In this document: one piece after another, positions 24,362 through 32,428 of the stretch
Layout: the number at the start of each line of letters is the position of its first letter
How positions within the stretch are numbered: position 1 is the first letter of the stretch
NCBI GenBank assembly: GCA_045588245.1
Contig: JAZNDW010000028.1
Span: forward strand, 62,001-126,000
Length of the DNA: 64,000 nucleotides
Source of the DNA: DTU064 sp045588245
GTDB lineage: Bacteria > Bacillota > Clostridia > Oscillospirales > CAG-272
Direction of reading: 5' to 3'
Notes under the pieces: generated by a model
What the model saw: the letters and a program-made list of their open reading frames with translations, nothing else
Databases searched by the model: none
What the model was told of the DNA's origin: nothing
Position numbers and translations under genes: made by a program

Positions 24362-27241
24362 TCAATATCCGCGCTTTTTGCGAACGGTATGGTCAACGAC
24401 ACAAACTGCGGCGAAGATCATAAAGCCTGCAAGGGAAATAAAGCGTCCGTAAATAATACAATCGGGACGGTATTCGATCGAAACGGTATGCTTGCCGGGG
24501 GCGGCATAGAAAGAGATCGTCGCGCCAAGCGTGTTGATCAGCTTGGCTTCTTTGCCGTCAACGGTGACGACCCATGCTTCGTCGTACGGGATCGTCGTGT
24601 AGATCAGCTCGTCGCCAACCTTTACGTCAATGGTACCGTAGAAGCTGTCCTCAGTGAATTCGGTGACCTCGTATGCAGACTCAGAAAGCGTAGAGGTGAC
24701 GGACTTGAACACTTCCTCGTCGATGTAATAGAAGTAAGAATCGGGATGAGAGCTGATATAGAGCTTTTCATTTTCGTCCAGACGCAGCTCAACCGTCAGT
24801 TCGTCGCCCTGTTCGTGATGACCGAGATTTACGACTCTGTTCGTTTCGTTTCCGAAGTATGTGGAAACGGATTTGCCGTTAAGAAATAGATTACATTCTC
24901 TGGGCCAGTTGCTCGGGAAATAGCAGTAGATCTCGCCGTCCTTTTCGGCGGTGAAGGTGTATTTTACCTTGCCCTTAACGCTTGAGGAATCCTCGGTGTA
25001 GACCTTGTGTCCTGTTGTGAACGTGAGGGTAACGTTACTGTAGTCGGTTTCAAAGTCCACGATCGGAACGTATACTTCAAGCGGTTCTTCGGAGCCCGTC
25101 ATAAGGGTGACGATATCGTTCATTCGCATGAACGGAGATTCCTGGCTTTCCATATCGTATGTGAGCAAATCGTTATGGACACCGTATGCGATAGGAAGTG
25201 CGTAGGGGTTATAGTATGCGTGAATAGGATCGTATTCCTTGCCGTACAGCTCGCCGGGCTCGTAGGTATATATCTTTTCGTAAAGCTCGGAAACAGGATC
25301 TCCCTCTTCTGCGATGAGATATTTGACACCGAGAAGCGACTCAAGCATCGGCGTGCCGCCGAGGTACTTCGTCCAATGCGATTTTGAAGAAAGGCCGAGC
25401 TGACGCAAAAAGATTATGGTGCTTGCGTTAAGTGTTGAGGTGGAGTTGGAAAGACCTCGGAATCCGAGCGCTAACGGATCGTTCGTTTTTCTGTGGAAAG
25501 TCTTTTCCATGCGGTAAAACGAGCTGTCGCTTTCCTGTACCATGTCAACAACGGGCTGAACGCGGTCAACGAAGCTGCGGTACGATATTCGGCTTGAGTA
25601 CGTGACGTCCTCGTCGAGTGCGACGAGATTCAGAAGCCCGCCAACAAAGCATTCGAGCACGACGACGGAAGCGAGCGCCAACGAAACTCCGCTCTTTGTT
25701 ACGGAGATAATCTGATAGCGCAATAGTATCAGGTAAGCGGCAAAGAAAGCGAACGAGAGCCAGACTGTGCCGTAATCGTTTACCCATTCGTATGTGTCGA
25801 ACTTTTGCAGGATCACAAGCATCATCGCCCAGAATCCAACCGACATAATAACGGCTTTTACGTCAACTTCTTTGATATATAAGAACGCGCGGTACGCGCA
25901 ATATATCATAAAGAAGCAGAGCATGAAGCTGTAACGATAGTTGAGCCAGTTAGGGCGCTGGAATCCGTGCCATACAAGGTCGATCGTGGAGCCTGTAAAG
26001 CTGAATACGAAGAAAATCATCGTGATAGCGGCTCCGATCTTTTCACGGAACGGAATCTTTTTGATCGTGAAGTAAATAGGAAGAAGGATCAGCGTGATCG
26101 ATCCGCTGTAAACGAAAGGAAGCCCCTCGGGGCGCACCGTATCGTAAGAACCGATGAAAAGCTTTGAGATAAAATCAAGTAGATCGAATCTGGATTTGAA
26201 TTCATAGCTCGGATTGGAAAACGTCGTTTTACCGAAGGTGAGCGCGTAATACGCACTCCAGACGATGACGAACGACATTAAAACGACCATGACCGCCGAA
26301 CCGGCCATTCTCAAAAATGACTTGCCGAAATGAGCCTGTTCGCAGGAGGGGTTTCTTTCCTCGGGAGCGATCGTTGCGTAGCAAATGAAAAAATATACGA
26401 GAACGAAAAGGCATGTCATGTAGCCAATATAGAAATTGGACATGAGGGCAAGCGTGAGCGAAGCGACGAGCAGGCGGAATCGGTGGTACTTGATCAGGCG
26501 TTCGATACCCATAACGATGAGGGGAAGCATGATAAGGTTGTCGATCCACATCGTATTGTGCTGCTGAACGACGGCGTACGCTGTCAGCGCATAGAGCGTT
26601 GAGAAAAGCACGATCGCGATCTTGTTGACGCGTTTGGGGGACGTTTTATAGTGAAGATAAATGCCGAAAGTGAGGCCGCAAAGTCCCGTTTTGAGAAGGA
26701 ACATGAAGAGCAGGGCTTCGGTTATCAGCTCTTTGGGGAAAAGGCAGACTATATACGAAAAGGGGGAGGCAAGATAGTAAGCGTAAATTCCCATGAATTC
26801 GCCGCCGAGCGCACGTCCCCAGGAATAAAAGAAGCTGCCGCTGCCGAGTATGATCTCGCGGAGCTGCTCGAAATAGTATACGTACTGCCCGTTCAGGTCA
26901 AGCACGAGTACGCTTTCGTTTCCGAAAGGATATGTGGTTTTTGCGATGTAAATGAGCCACATGGCGAGCGCGGGGACGAGGAAGGCAAGCCCGAGATAAC
27001 GGTACGTAATTATATTTTCCTTTGTGAACGTTCTCTTGAACCACGATTTTTTCGAGGAAATATCGATCGCTTCCGTCGGCTCGATGAAGTCGTAATCCGA
27101 GCCGTCGTCGGTAATTTCGGCATTTTCGCTGCCGATTATGTCAAGCGTAGCTTCTATGCTTGTAGAGTCAGCTTCGGTTTCGACGGCTGCCGTATCCGAC
27201 GGTTCAATTTCGTATTCGGTGAGTTTTTTCTGTGAATCCAT
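24362..27241 (-). CDS. YfhO-family large polytopic membrane protein
   Basis: 959 residues: an acidic cytoplasmic N-terminus of about 85 residues, about a dozen membrane segments in the first 560 residues, a large extracytoplasmic beta-rich domain (about 570-925), and a final membrane span ending in a basic tail. The order and motifs (VLDLNGQYVYYFEQLREI, WIDNLIMLPLIVMGIERLI, GFRGLSNSTST) match the YfhO family. Bacillus YfhO is linked to glycosylation of lipoteichoic acid, and the fold is GT-C like, so glycosyl transfer from a polyprenyl-phosphate sugar outside the membrane is likely. It is co-directional with the DUF951 gene 17 bp upstream. Confidence 0.85.
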   Translation of the reverse strand: MDSQKKLTEYEIEPSDTAAVETEADSTSIEATLDIIGSENAEITDDGSDYDFIEPTEAIDISSKKSWFKRTFTKENIITYRYLGLAFLVPALAMWLIYIAKTTYPFGNESVLVLDLNGQYVYYFEQLREIILGSGSFFYSWGRALGGEFMGIYAYYLASPFSYIVCLFPKELITEALLFMFLLKTGLCGLTFGIYLHYKTSPKRVNKIAIVLFSTLYALTAYAVVQQHNTMWIDNLIMLPLIVMGIERLIKYHRFRLLVASLTLALMSNFYIGYMTCLFVLVYFFICYATIAPEERNPSCEQAHFGKSFLRMAGSAVMVVLMSFVIVWSAYYALTFGKTTFSNPSYEFKSRFDLLDFISKLFIGSYDTVRPEGLPFVYSGSITLILLPIYFTIKKIPFREKIGAAITMIFFVFSFTGSTIDLVWHGFQRPNWLNYRYSFMLCFFMIYCAYRAFLYIKEVDVKAVIMSVGFWAMMLVILQKFDTYEWVNDYGTVWLSFAFFAAYLILLRYQIISVTKSGVSLALASVVVLECFVGGLLNLVALDEDVTYSSRISYRSFVDRVQPVVDMVQESDSSFYRMEKTFHRKTNDPLALGFRGLSNSTSTLNASTIIFLRQLGLSSKSHWTKYLGGTPMLESLLGVKYLIAEEGDPVSELYEKIYTYEPGELYGKEYDPIHAYYNPYALPIAYGVHNDLLTYDMESQESPFMRMNDIVTLMTGSEEPLEVYVPIVDFETDYSNVTLTFTTGHKVYTEDSSSVKGKVKYTFTAEKDGEIYCYFPSNWPRECNLFLNGKSVSTYFGNETNRVVNLGHHEQGDELTVELRLDENEKLYISSHPDSYFYYIDEEVFKSVTSTLSESAYEVTEFTEDSFYGTIDVKVGDELIYTTIPYDEAWVVTVDGKEAKLINTLGATISFYAAPGKHTVSIEYRPDCIIYGRFISLAGFMIFAAVCVVDHTVRKKRGY

Positions 27242-27258
27242 GATCTGTACTATCCTTG

Positions 27259-27471
27259 TTATTGTTCGTCTGCCTCTGCGGACGGAATTATTTTTTTGAT
27301 TGCTTTTTCAAGCTTTTCGCGCGGAAGCGTCATGTCGCGTCCGCACGTTTTGCAGATTATTCTGATGTCCGAGCCTACTCTTTGGCAGGTGAATGCCTTG
27401 CCGCCGCAAGGGTGCGGCTTTTTCAGCTCAAGTGTGTCTCCGACACGAATCGTCGGAATGTTGATCGGCAT
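27259..27471 (-). CDS. DUF951 family small zinc-ribbon-like protein
   Basis: 70 residues with VGDTLELKKPHPCGG, FTCQRVGSDIRIICKTCGRDMTLPR, the typical DUF951 pattern (KKPHPCG ... GxDxxxxCxxCG). It is a common small protein of Firmicutes with a likely zinc or nucleic-acid binding fold, function unknown. AAAGGAGAT precedes the ATG. It is the first gene behind the promoter at 27519-27547 and is followed by yfhO. Confidence 0.85.
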   Translation of the reverse strand: MPINIPTIRVGDTLELKKPHPCGGKAFTCQRVGSDIRIICKTCGRDMTLPREKLEKAIKKIIPSAEADEQ

Positions 27472-27518
27472 GATTTATCTCCTTTTCTTTTTCAAAAAAG
27501 CGTAAACATACAAGAATG

Positions 27519-27547
27519 ATTATAACACGAAAACTTGTTCGTGTAAA
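27519..27547 (-). promoter_or_regulatory. Promoter with LexA-like operator in its spacer
   Basis: On the minus strand TTTACA (27547-27542), a 17-base spacer and TATAAT (27524-27519). The spacer is filled by the inverted repeat ACACGAA-N6-TTCGTGT (27525-27544). Read on the minus strand the core is CGAACAAGTTTTCG, one base off the Gram-positive LexA box CGAACRNRYGTTCG. It faces the DUF951-yfhO-ruvA-ruvB run. Confidence 0.65.
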
Positions 27548-27693
27548 CCGACCTTCACCATAATTTACAAAAATGTACTTATATTTATAATATTTATAAT
27601 AGAGCGCACGCTGCCGTTTCACGGTGACTGACGTAAGATACCACGGCGCGTCGGAATAAAAGTCCGATTAATAGAGATATATGCGTTTTTCTC

Positions 27694-27722
27694 TTGATTT
27701 TGTCGTTGCTTTTTGTTACAAT
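27694..27722 (+). promoter_or_regulatory. Promoter of aspS
   Basis: TTGATT, 17-base spacer, TACAAT. This leaves a leader of roughly 185 bases before aspS. The rest of the 442-bp gap 27472-27913 holds the divergent promoter at 27519 and AT-rich sequence with nothing else I can name. Confidence 0.75.
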
Positions 27723-27762
27723 ACATTGTTGTGAACTATTCTTGCACCATAGGAGGCGCATC

Positions 27763-27831
27763 GTGATACCGAAAACGATAAATATGATATTTGATATTGA
27801 TACCATGCGCCGACCGTACGGTGCAGAATAA
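27763..27831 (+). CDS. Possible 22-residue ORF in the aspS leader
   Basis: A GTG preceded by AGGAGG at six bases opens 22 codons ending in TAA, encoding a peptide with the stretch NMIFDIDTMRRPYGAE. A perfect hairpin AAATAT-G-ATATTT lies inside and GCGCAT/ATGCGC arms enclose it. The ribosome site is stronger than chance would suggest. No terminator follows, so classical attenuation is not evident. Whether it is translated is unknown. Confidence 0.35.
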   Translation: MIPKTINMIFDIDTMRRPYGAE

Positions 27832-27913
27832 AGCGGCACGCCGCATACGGAAGAGCATAAATACACAATTAAAATAAATATTCAATAAATAAATCCAAAC
27901 GGAGAATTATAAT

Positions 27914-29698
27914 ATGGCTTTTTTGAATGAAGATAAAAGAACTCATTACTGTACAGACCTGACCGTTGACGATATCGGCAGCCGCGTTACCGTAAACGGC
28001 TGGTGTGCAAAGCAGCGCGACATCGGCAGCCTCATTTTCATTGACCTGCGCGACCGCTCGGGAATCATTCAGCTTGCGTTTGACGAAAACACCGAAAGAG
28101 AAGTGTTTGACGTAGCGAAGTCCGTTCGCTCCGAATACGTCATTTCCGCGTCCGGCGTCGTTCGCTCCCGCGGCAGCGACGTTAACGCAAACCGCGCAAC
28201 GGGCGCTATTGAGATCTACGTTGACTCAATGAAGATACTCTGCACGGCGGAAACGACGCCCTTTGAGATCGTTGACGAGATCAACGTCAGAAACGAGCTT
28301 CGTATGCAGTACCGCTACCTTGACCTGCGCCGTCCGACGATGATGGAGAATATCCTTCTGCGCTCGAAGATTACGCGCCTTGTGCTCGACTATTATCACA
28401 ATAACGGCTTTGCGTACATCGAAACGCCCTGCCTTATCCGTCCCACACCCGAAGGGGCGAGAGACTATCTCGTTCCGAGCCGTGTTCACCCCGGCAATTT
28501 CTACGCGCTCCCGCAGTCGCCGCAGCTTTATAAGCAGCTTCTGATGTACTCCGGCTTCGACCGCTACATCCAGATCGCACGCTGCTTCCGCGACGAGGAC
28601 CTCCGAGCCGACAGACAGCCCGAATTTACGCAGGTCGACCTTGAAATGTCCTTTGCGACAGAGGACGACATCATGGACATGAACGAGGGCTTCCTCCGCT
28701 ATATGTTCCGCGAGCTTTACGATATGGATCTCGGTCCGAAGTTCCGTCGCATGACGTGGCGCGAGGCTATGGAGCGCTATGGCTCCGATAAGCCCGACCT
28801 TCGCTTCGGCTTTGAGCTCGTTGACCTTACCGAAACCCTCAAGAGCTGCGAATTCAGAGTATTCGCAGGCGCTATCGCCGCAGGCGGCAGCGTTCGCGCC
28901 ATCAACGTAAAGGGCGGTGCGAAGTTCACGCGCAAAGAGATCGATTCTCTCACCGAATTCGTCAAGTCCTATAAGGCAAAGGGACTCGCGTGGGCGAAGA
29001 TGACGAACGGCGAGATCTCCTCTTCGTATAAGAAGTTCCTCACATCGGAAGAAAATGCCGCAATTGAAGAGAAAATGGGCTTTGAGGACGGCGACCTCAT
29101 TCTTATCGTTGCCGATAAGAATGCAGTCGTATTCGACTCTCTCGGCGCACTCCGCCGCGAATGCGCGAAGCGTCTCGGACTGCTCGATCCGAAGGAATTC
29201 TGCTTCCTTTGGGTTACGGAGTTCCCGCTCTTCGAGTATGACGAGGAGGACGGACGCTACTATGCGAAGCACCACCCCTTCACAGCTCCTATGGAAGAGG
29301 ACATGCCCCTGCTTGAAACGGATCCCGGTGCCGTTCGCTCCCGCGCTTATGATATCGTTCTGAACGGTACTGAGCTTGGCGGCGGTTCTATCCGTATTTC
29401 GACTCCCGATATGCAGAAGCTTATGTTTGAAAAGCTCGGCATCGGCGAAGAAGAAGCGAACGTTAAGTTCGGCTTCCTCATGGAAGCGCTCAAATACGGC
29501 ATTCCGCCTCACGGCGGACTTGCATTCGGTCTTGACCGTCTCGTTGCTCTCACACTCGGCTACGAGGATATAAGAGAGATAATCGCGTTCCCGAAGGCGC
29601 AGAACGCCAGCGAACCTATGTCGAAGTGCCCGTCCGAAGCTGATCCCAAGAGCCTTGAAGAGCTCTGCCTCAAGATCTCGATCCCCGAAAAGGAATAA
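27914..29698 (+). CDS. aspS: Aspartyl-tRNA synthetase
   Basis: Class II synthetase that charges tRNA-Asp. The N-terminal OB anticodon-binding domain (VTVNGWCAKQRDIGSLIFIDLRD) is followed by the catalytic domain with motif 2 (ARCFRDEDLRADRQPEFTQVD), the bacterial insertion (GAD-like, about residues 290-410) and motif 3 (HGGLAFGLDRLVAL). Length 594 is typical for bacterial AspRS. The region shows strong preference for C/G-ending codons. It has its own promoter, a short ORF in the leader and a strong terminator, so it is monocistronic. Whether it is discriminating or also charges tRNA-Asn cannot be read with certainty. Confidence 0.98.
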   Translation: MAFLNEDKRTHYCTDLTVDDIGSRVTVNGWCAKQRDIGSLIFIDLRDRSGIIQLAFDENTEREVFDVAKSVRSEYVISASGVVRSRGSDVNANRATGAIEIYVDSMKILCTAETTPFEIVDEINVRNELRMQYRYLDLRRPTMMENILLRSKITRLVLDYYHNNGFAYIETPCLIRPTPEGARDYLVPSRVHPGNFYALPQSPQLYKQLLMYSGFDRYIQIARCFRDEDLRADRQPEFTQVDLEMSFATEDDIMDMNEGFLRYMFRELYDMDLGPKFRRMTWREAMERYGSDKPDLRFGFELVDLTETLKSCEFRVFAGAIAAGGSVRAINVKGGAKFTRKEIDSLTEFVKSYKAKGLAWAKMTNGEISSSYKKFLTSEENAAIEEKMGFEDGDLILIVADKNAVVFDSLGALRRECAKRLGLLDPKEFCFLWVTEFPLFEYDEEDGRYYAKHHPFTAPMEEDMPLLETDPGAVRSRAYDIVLNGTELGGGSIRISTPDMQKLMFEKLGIGEEEANVKFGFLMEALKYGIPPHGGLAFGLDRLVALTLGYEDIREIIAFPKAQNASEPMSKCPSEADPKSLEELCLKISIPEKE

Positions 29699-29703
29699 AA
29701 TTT

Positions 29704-29741
29704 TTACGACCGCTGACGCACAAACGTCGGCGGTCGTTTTT
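29704..29741 (+). terminator. Rho-independent terminator of aspS
   Basis: A 13-bp stem (ACGACCGCTGACG / CGTCGGCGGTCGT), 6-base loop, then Ts. Confidence 0.95.
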
Positions 29742-29784
29742 GCGAAAAACTGTGTAAGCCTGCACAAATGTAACAGAAGCATCT

Positions 29785-29812
29785 TTGCAAATTTGCACAA
29801 ATATGCTATAAT
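29785..29812 (+). promoter_or_regulatory. Promoter of the lipoprotein gene
   Basis: TTGCAA, 16-base spacer, TATAAT. The -10 box lies between GCACAA (29793) and TTGTGC (29828), and GCACAAATG occurs again just upstream, so repeated operator-like half-sites surround it. Confidence 0.6.
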
Positions 29813-29964
29813 ATCAATGTAGTACAAATTGTGCGGATGGCAGCGGAAAGATATGCTGCAGAATCATATCAGTCCGGGATGGGCTGTGCACGTGGCGGCA
29901 GGTTGGACAGTTTGGCATAAATTTTGATGTTTAACGAATCGGAGGGAAAAAATGTGAAAAAATA

Positions 29965-30462
29965 TTGATTGTTTTGGCGCTCGTATGCACGTTTCTTTTG
30001 ATCTCTTGCGAAGCTGAAGACGTTGATGCAGGAACCGAACTCCAATCGGAAACGGAAACGGTGACGGAAACCGAAGCCGAAAGCGAAATGACAGAAGAGC
30101 AAGCAAAGCTTTTTTCCGAAATGGCAAGAGCTGTTCTGAAAGTGACTCCTCTGCAGCTCGACTATATCGTTCCGCTGAAAAGCATAGTTACGGGTGAAGA
30201 AGAATATATGTACTGCAAGCTCCAAGGACGCGGTTATGCCGCGGTCGTTCTTGATTCGGGGCAGATCAGCGAATGCTCGCAGCAAAAGGGCGGCGAGCCT
30301 GACATAGTGTCGGGCTCGGACGTTGATTATTACTATGCGGGTGTTATGCAGTTCTGGTATAGCGACGGCGATGCTTATTACGATCTCGGAACGAATGAAA
30401 TGATAGATGAGGAGATCGTGGTCGGAGCGCAGAACGTAATGAAGGACGTTTTTGACGATTAA
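29965..30462 (+). CDS. Small lipoprotein, start apparently shifted by a frameshift
   Basis: The frame reads LIVLALVCTFLLISC, a lipoprotein signal with lipobox LISC, then a Glu/Thr-rich linker (ETETVTETEAESEMTEE) and about 115 residues of unknown function containing PLQLDYIVPLKSIVTGEEEYMYCKL and YYYAGVMQFWYSDGDAYYDL. The best start, GTG at 29954 with GGAGGG in front, reads VKKY then stop because it is followed by six As; with seven As it would read VKKILIVLAL and join this frame exactly. So either a base is lost (mutation, slippage or assembly error) or an unusual TTG at 29965 is used. It has its own promoter and is followed by a separate promoter for rpmG. Confidence 0.6.
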   Translation: MIVLALVCTFLLISCEAEDVDAGTELQSETETVTETEAESEMTEEQAKLFSEMARAVLKVTPLQLDYIVPLKSIVTGEEEYMYCKLQGRGYAAVVLDSGQISECSQQKGGEPDIVSGSDVDYYYAGVMQFWYSDGDAYYDLGTNEMIDEEIVVGAQNVMKDVFDD

Positions 30463-30518
30463 CTTCGTTAAGCTTGAAAAAACTTGCAAAAAAACACGTA
30501 ATTTTCTTAAAATAATAC

Positions 30519-30548
30519 TTGACACGGAGCCATCCGCGGTGGTATAAT
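30519..30548 (+). promoter_or_regulatory. Strong promoter of the rpmG-secE-nusG-rplK-rplA operon
   Basis: Consensus TTGACA and TATAAT with an 18-base spacer. Confidence 0.85.
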
Positions 30549-30554
30549 GTTGCT

Positions 30555-30578
30555 ACCTCTGCGGAGGTCTCTTTTTTT
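30555..30578 (+). terminator. Possible early terminator or attenuator in the rpmG leader
   Basis: Directly after the transcription start region, ACCTC-TGCG-GAGGT is followed by CTC and seven Ts. The stem is only 5 bp, so termination would be weak. The leader up to rpmG is about 130 bases. Confidence 0.35.
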
Positions 30579-30687
30579 GTGCGCAAATTTTTGCGTGCGA
30601 AAGTGTCCTGCCGCGCCACGGTAGGTCGAGAGAATCCGCCAGAGGGAGGTACGATATAATAAAAAATTCAGGAGGTGCCGCTCAACA

Positions 30688-30837
30688 ATGAGAGTCAAAG
30701 TAACACTCGCTTGCTCCGAATGCAAGCAGCGCAATTACGACACGAAGAAGAATAAGAAAAACGATCCCGACAGACTTGAAATGAACAAGTACTGCCGCTT
30801 CTGCCGTAAGCACACTCTTCACAAGGAAACAAAGTAA
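30688..30837 (+). CDS. rpmG: 50S ribosomal protein L33
   Basis: 49 residues: RVKVTLACSECKQRNYDT, then KYCRFCRKHTLHKETK. The two CxxC pairs show it is the zinc-binding (C+) form of L33. AGGAGGTG precedes the ATG. First gene of the classical rpmG-secE-nusG-rplK-rplA order. The use of the zinc form without a visible C-minus partner here is normal for many Clostridia. Confidence 0.97.
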   Translation: MRVKVTLACSECKQRNYDTKKNKKNDPDRLEMNKYCRFCRKHTLHKETK

Positions 30838-30858
30838 TTGTTAGGAGAGCGTGAGAAA

Positions 30859-31350
30859 ATGAAAAACATAGGAAAAATTCTGGTAGCGCTTTTGGCGATC
30901 GCCGTTTTGCTTTCCTTCCCGATGGTAATCGTTTCTGCCGATGAAGGCACGGAAACAAATGCAGATACCGCAGAAACGACTGTTGACACTGCAGACGATA
31001 CCACCGCCGATACTTCCAAAAACGAAACATCGAATAAAACAGAATCCGACGATAAGAAAGAAGATAAAGAAGAAGACAAGTCCCTTCTTACATCCGGTCT
31101 TATCACACTCGGTATCATCGCCGTTATCGTTGTTTGCGTTGTTTTCTGGATCTTAAAGGATAAGGAAAGAGCAAGCAAAACATGGAGATCCTTCAAGAGT
31201 GAATTCAAGAAGGTAGTTTGGGCAGACAAGCACGAAACACTTAAGAATACGATCATCGTTATCGTTATCGTTCTTTTGTTCGGTCTTGCGATCGGTCTTG
31301 TTGACTATCTGTTATCCGTAGGCATTGTAGGTCTCGGTAAGCTTGTTTAA
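30859..31350 (+). CDS. secE: Preprotein translocase subunit SecE with unusual N-terminal extension
   Basis: The last about 60 residues are a normal SecE: TWRSFKSEFKKVVWADKHET, then the single essential span NTIIVIVIVLLFGLAIGLVDYL. In front is something most Firmicute SecE proteins lack: a signal-like hydrophobic segment (ILVALLAIAVLLSFPMVIVSA), an acidic Thr/Asp/Lys-rich stretch of about 50 residues, and a second span (LITLGIIAVIVVCVVFWIL). The result is 163 residues instead of about 65, with the acidic part probably outside the membrane. SecE clamps SecY in the export channel. I start at the ATG at 30859 behind TTAGGAGA. Position between rpmG and nusG confirms identity. Confidence 0.93.
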   Translation: MKNIGKILVALLAIAVLLSFPMVIVSADEGTETNADTAETTVDTADDTTADTSKNETSNKTESDDKKEDKEEDKSLLTSGLITLGIIAVIVVCVVFWILKDKERASKTWRSFKSEFKKVVWADKHETLKNTIIVIVIVLLFGLAIGLVDYLLSVGIVGLGKLV

Positions 31351-31356
31351 TATAAA

Positions 31357-31893
31357 ATGAGCGATATTAATGAAATGAATCTCGGTCCGCGCTGGTATGT
31401 GGCGCATACTTATTCGGGCTATGAGAACAAAGTAAAAGCCAATCTTGAAAAGATTGTCGAAAACAGAGGACTCGGCCATCTGATTTTCGAAGCTGTTATC
31501 CCGATGGAAACCGTTACGGAAACTAACGGCGAAGACGTTAAGACGACAGAAGCTAAGAAATTCCCGAGCTATGTTCTTATTAAAATGGTCATGACGGACG
31601 AAAGTTGGCACGTTGTCCGCAATATCAGCGGTGTCACGGGCTTTGTCGGTCCCGGATCAAAACCGGTGCCCCTCACAGACGAGGAGGTTGCCGCTATCCA
31701 TCTCGAAGCACGCACTGAACGCGCCGCTATCGAGGTTGGTGACGTTGTTTCTATTATTGACGGACCGTTTGTCGGTTTCTCCGGCACAGTTCAGTCCTTC
31801 ACACCCGACGGACTCGGCGTTACGGTCGTTATCTCTACAGCGGGACGCGATATGCCCGTTATGATGGAAACAAAGCATATCAAAAAAGCATAA
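31357..31893 (+). CDS. nusG: Transcription termination/antitermination factor NusG
   Basis: NusG binds RNA polymerase and couples it to Rho or the ribosome. The NGN domain starts WYVAHTYSGYENKVKANLEK, with FPSYVLIKMVM and ISGVTGFVG; the KOW domain is EVGDVVSIIDGPFVGFSGTV. 178 residues, standard. It follows secE by six bases and precedes rplK, the conserved order. After its stop a structured leader leads into rplK. Confidence 0.97.
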   Translation: MSDINEMNLGPRWYVAHTYSGYENKVKANLEKIVENRGLGHLIFEAVIPMETVTETNGEDVKTTEAKKFPSYVLIKMVMTDESWHVVRNISGVTGFVGPGSKPVPLTDEEVAAIHLEARTERAAIEVGDVVSIIDGPFVGFSGTVQSFTPDGLGVTVVISTAGRDMPVMMETKHIKKA

Positions 31894-31921
31894 CTTTTTT
31901 CGCGGTGATGGTCACCGCATA

Positions 31922-31971
31922 ACGTGGGAGGGAGAAAAAATCCAACTCTGTTCTCCCGTATTTGTACCACA
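31922..31971 (+). promoter_or_regulatory. Structured rplK leader, candidate L1 autoregulatory site
   Basis: Between nusG and rplK, GTGG and CCAC arms enclose GGGAG/CTCCC. In E. coli L1 represses the L11-L1 operon by binding mRNA just before rplK; this leader sits in the matching place. Assignment is by position and shape only. Confidence 0.45.
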
Positions 31972-31988
31972 TTCGGAGGTTAATTAAA

Positions 31989-32414
31989 ATGGCAAAGAAA
32001 ATAATGGGCTATATCAAGCTCCAGCTCCCCGCCGGAAAAGCTACCCCCCAGCCGCCTGTAGGCCCGGCTCTCGGTCAGTACGGCGTTTCTATTCCTAACT
32101 TTACAAAGGAATTCAACGAAAAGACAAAGAATGACATCGGACTTATCATCCCTGTTGTTATCACTGTTTACGCAGACCGTTCTTTCACATTCATCACAAA
32201 GACTCCCCCGGCTCCCGTCCTCATTAAGAAGGCTTGCGGAATCGAGTCCGGTTCGGGTGTTCCGAACAAGAACAAGGTTGCTACGATCAAGCGTGAGCAG
32301 ATCAAGCAGATCGCTGAGCTCAAGATGAAGGACCTCAACGCAGGCTCTATCGAAGCAGCTATGAGCATGATCGCAGGTACAGCGCGCAGCATGGGCGTTG
32401 TAGTAGAGGACTAA
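31989..32414 (+). CDS. rplK: 50S ribosomal protein L11
   Basis: 141 residues with the hallmark start KKIMGYIKLQLPAGKATP and PPVGPALGQYGVSI, and the C-terminal rRNA-binding region KDLNAGSIEAAMSMIAGTARSMGV. It forms the GTPase-associated stalk base and binds NusG-family and release factors. The ATG at 31989 follows CGGAGG at a normal distance; the frame is open upstream but without a ribosome site. Confidence 0.98.
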   Translation: MAKKIMGYIKLQLPAGKATPQPPVGPALGQYGVSIPNFTKEFNEKTKNDIGLIIPVVITVYADRSFTFITKTPPAPVLIKKACGIESGSGVPNKNKVATIKREQIKQIAELKMKDLNAGSIEAAMSMIAGTARSMGVVVED

Positions 32415-32428
32415 GGAGGTAATCGGAA

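Noticed and set aside
27601..27660. Possible T-box or tRNA-like sequence before aspS (GGTGACT ... GATACCACGGC)
   Set aside because: It lacks the TGGNACCGCG core on either strand, stem I motifs and a terminator, and lies upstream of the aspS promoter.
28226..29827. 533-residue open frame on the minus strand opposite aspS
   Set aside because: It is the antisense shadow of aspS, created by its strong bias for C/G-ending codons; it has no ribosome site, no domain and no promoter.
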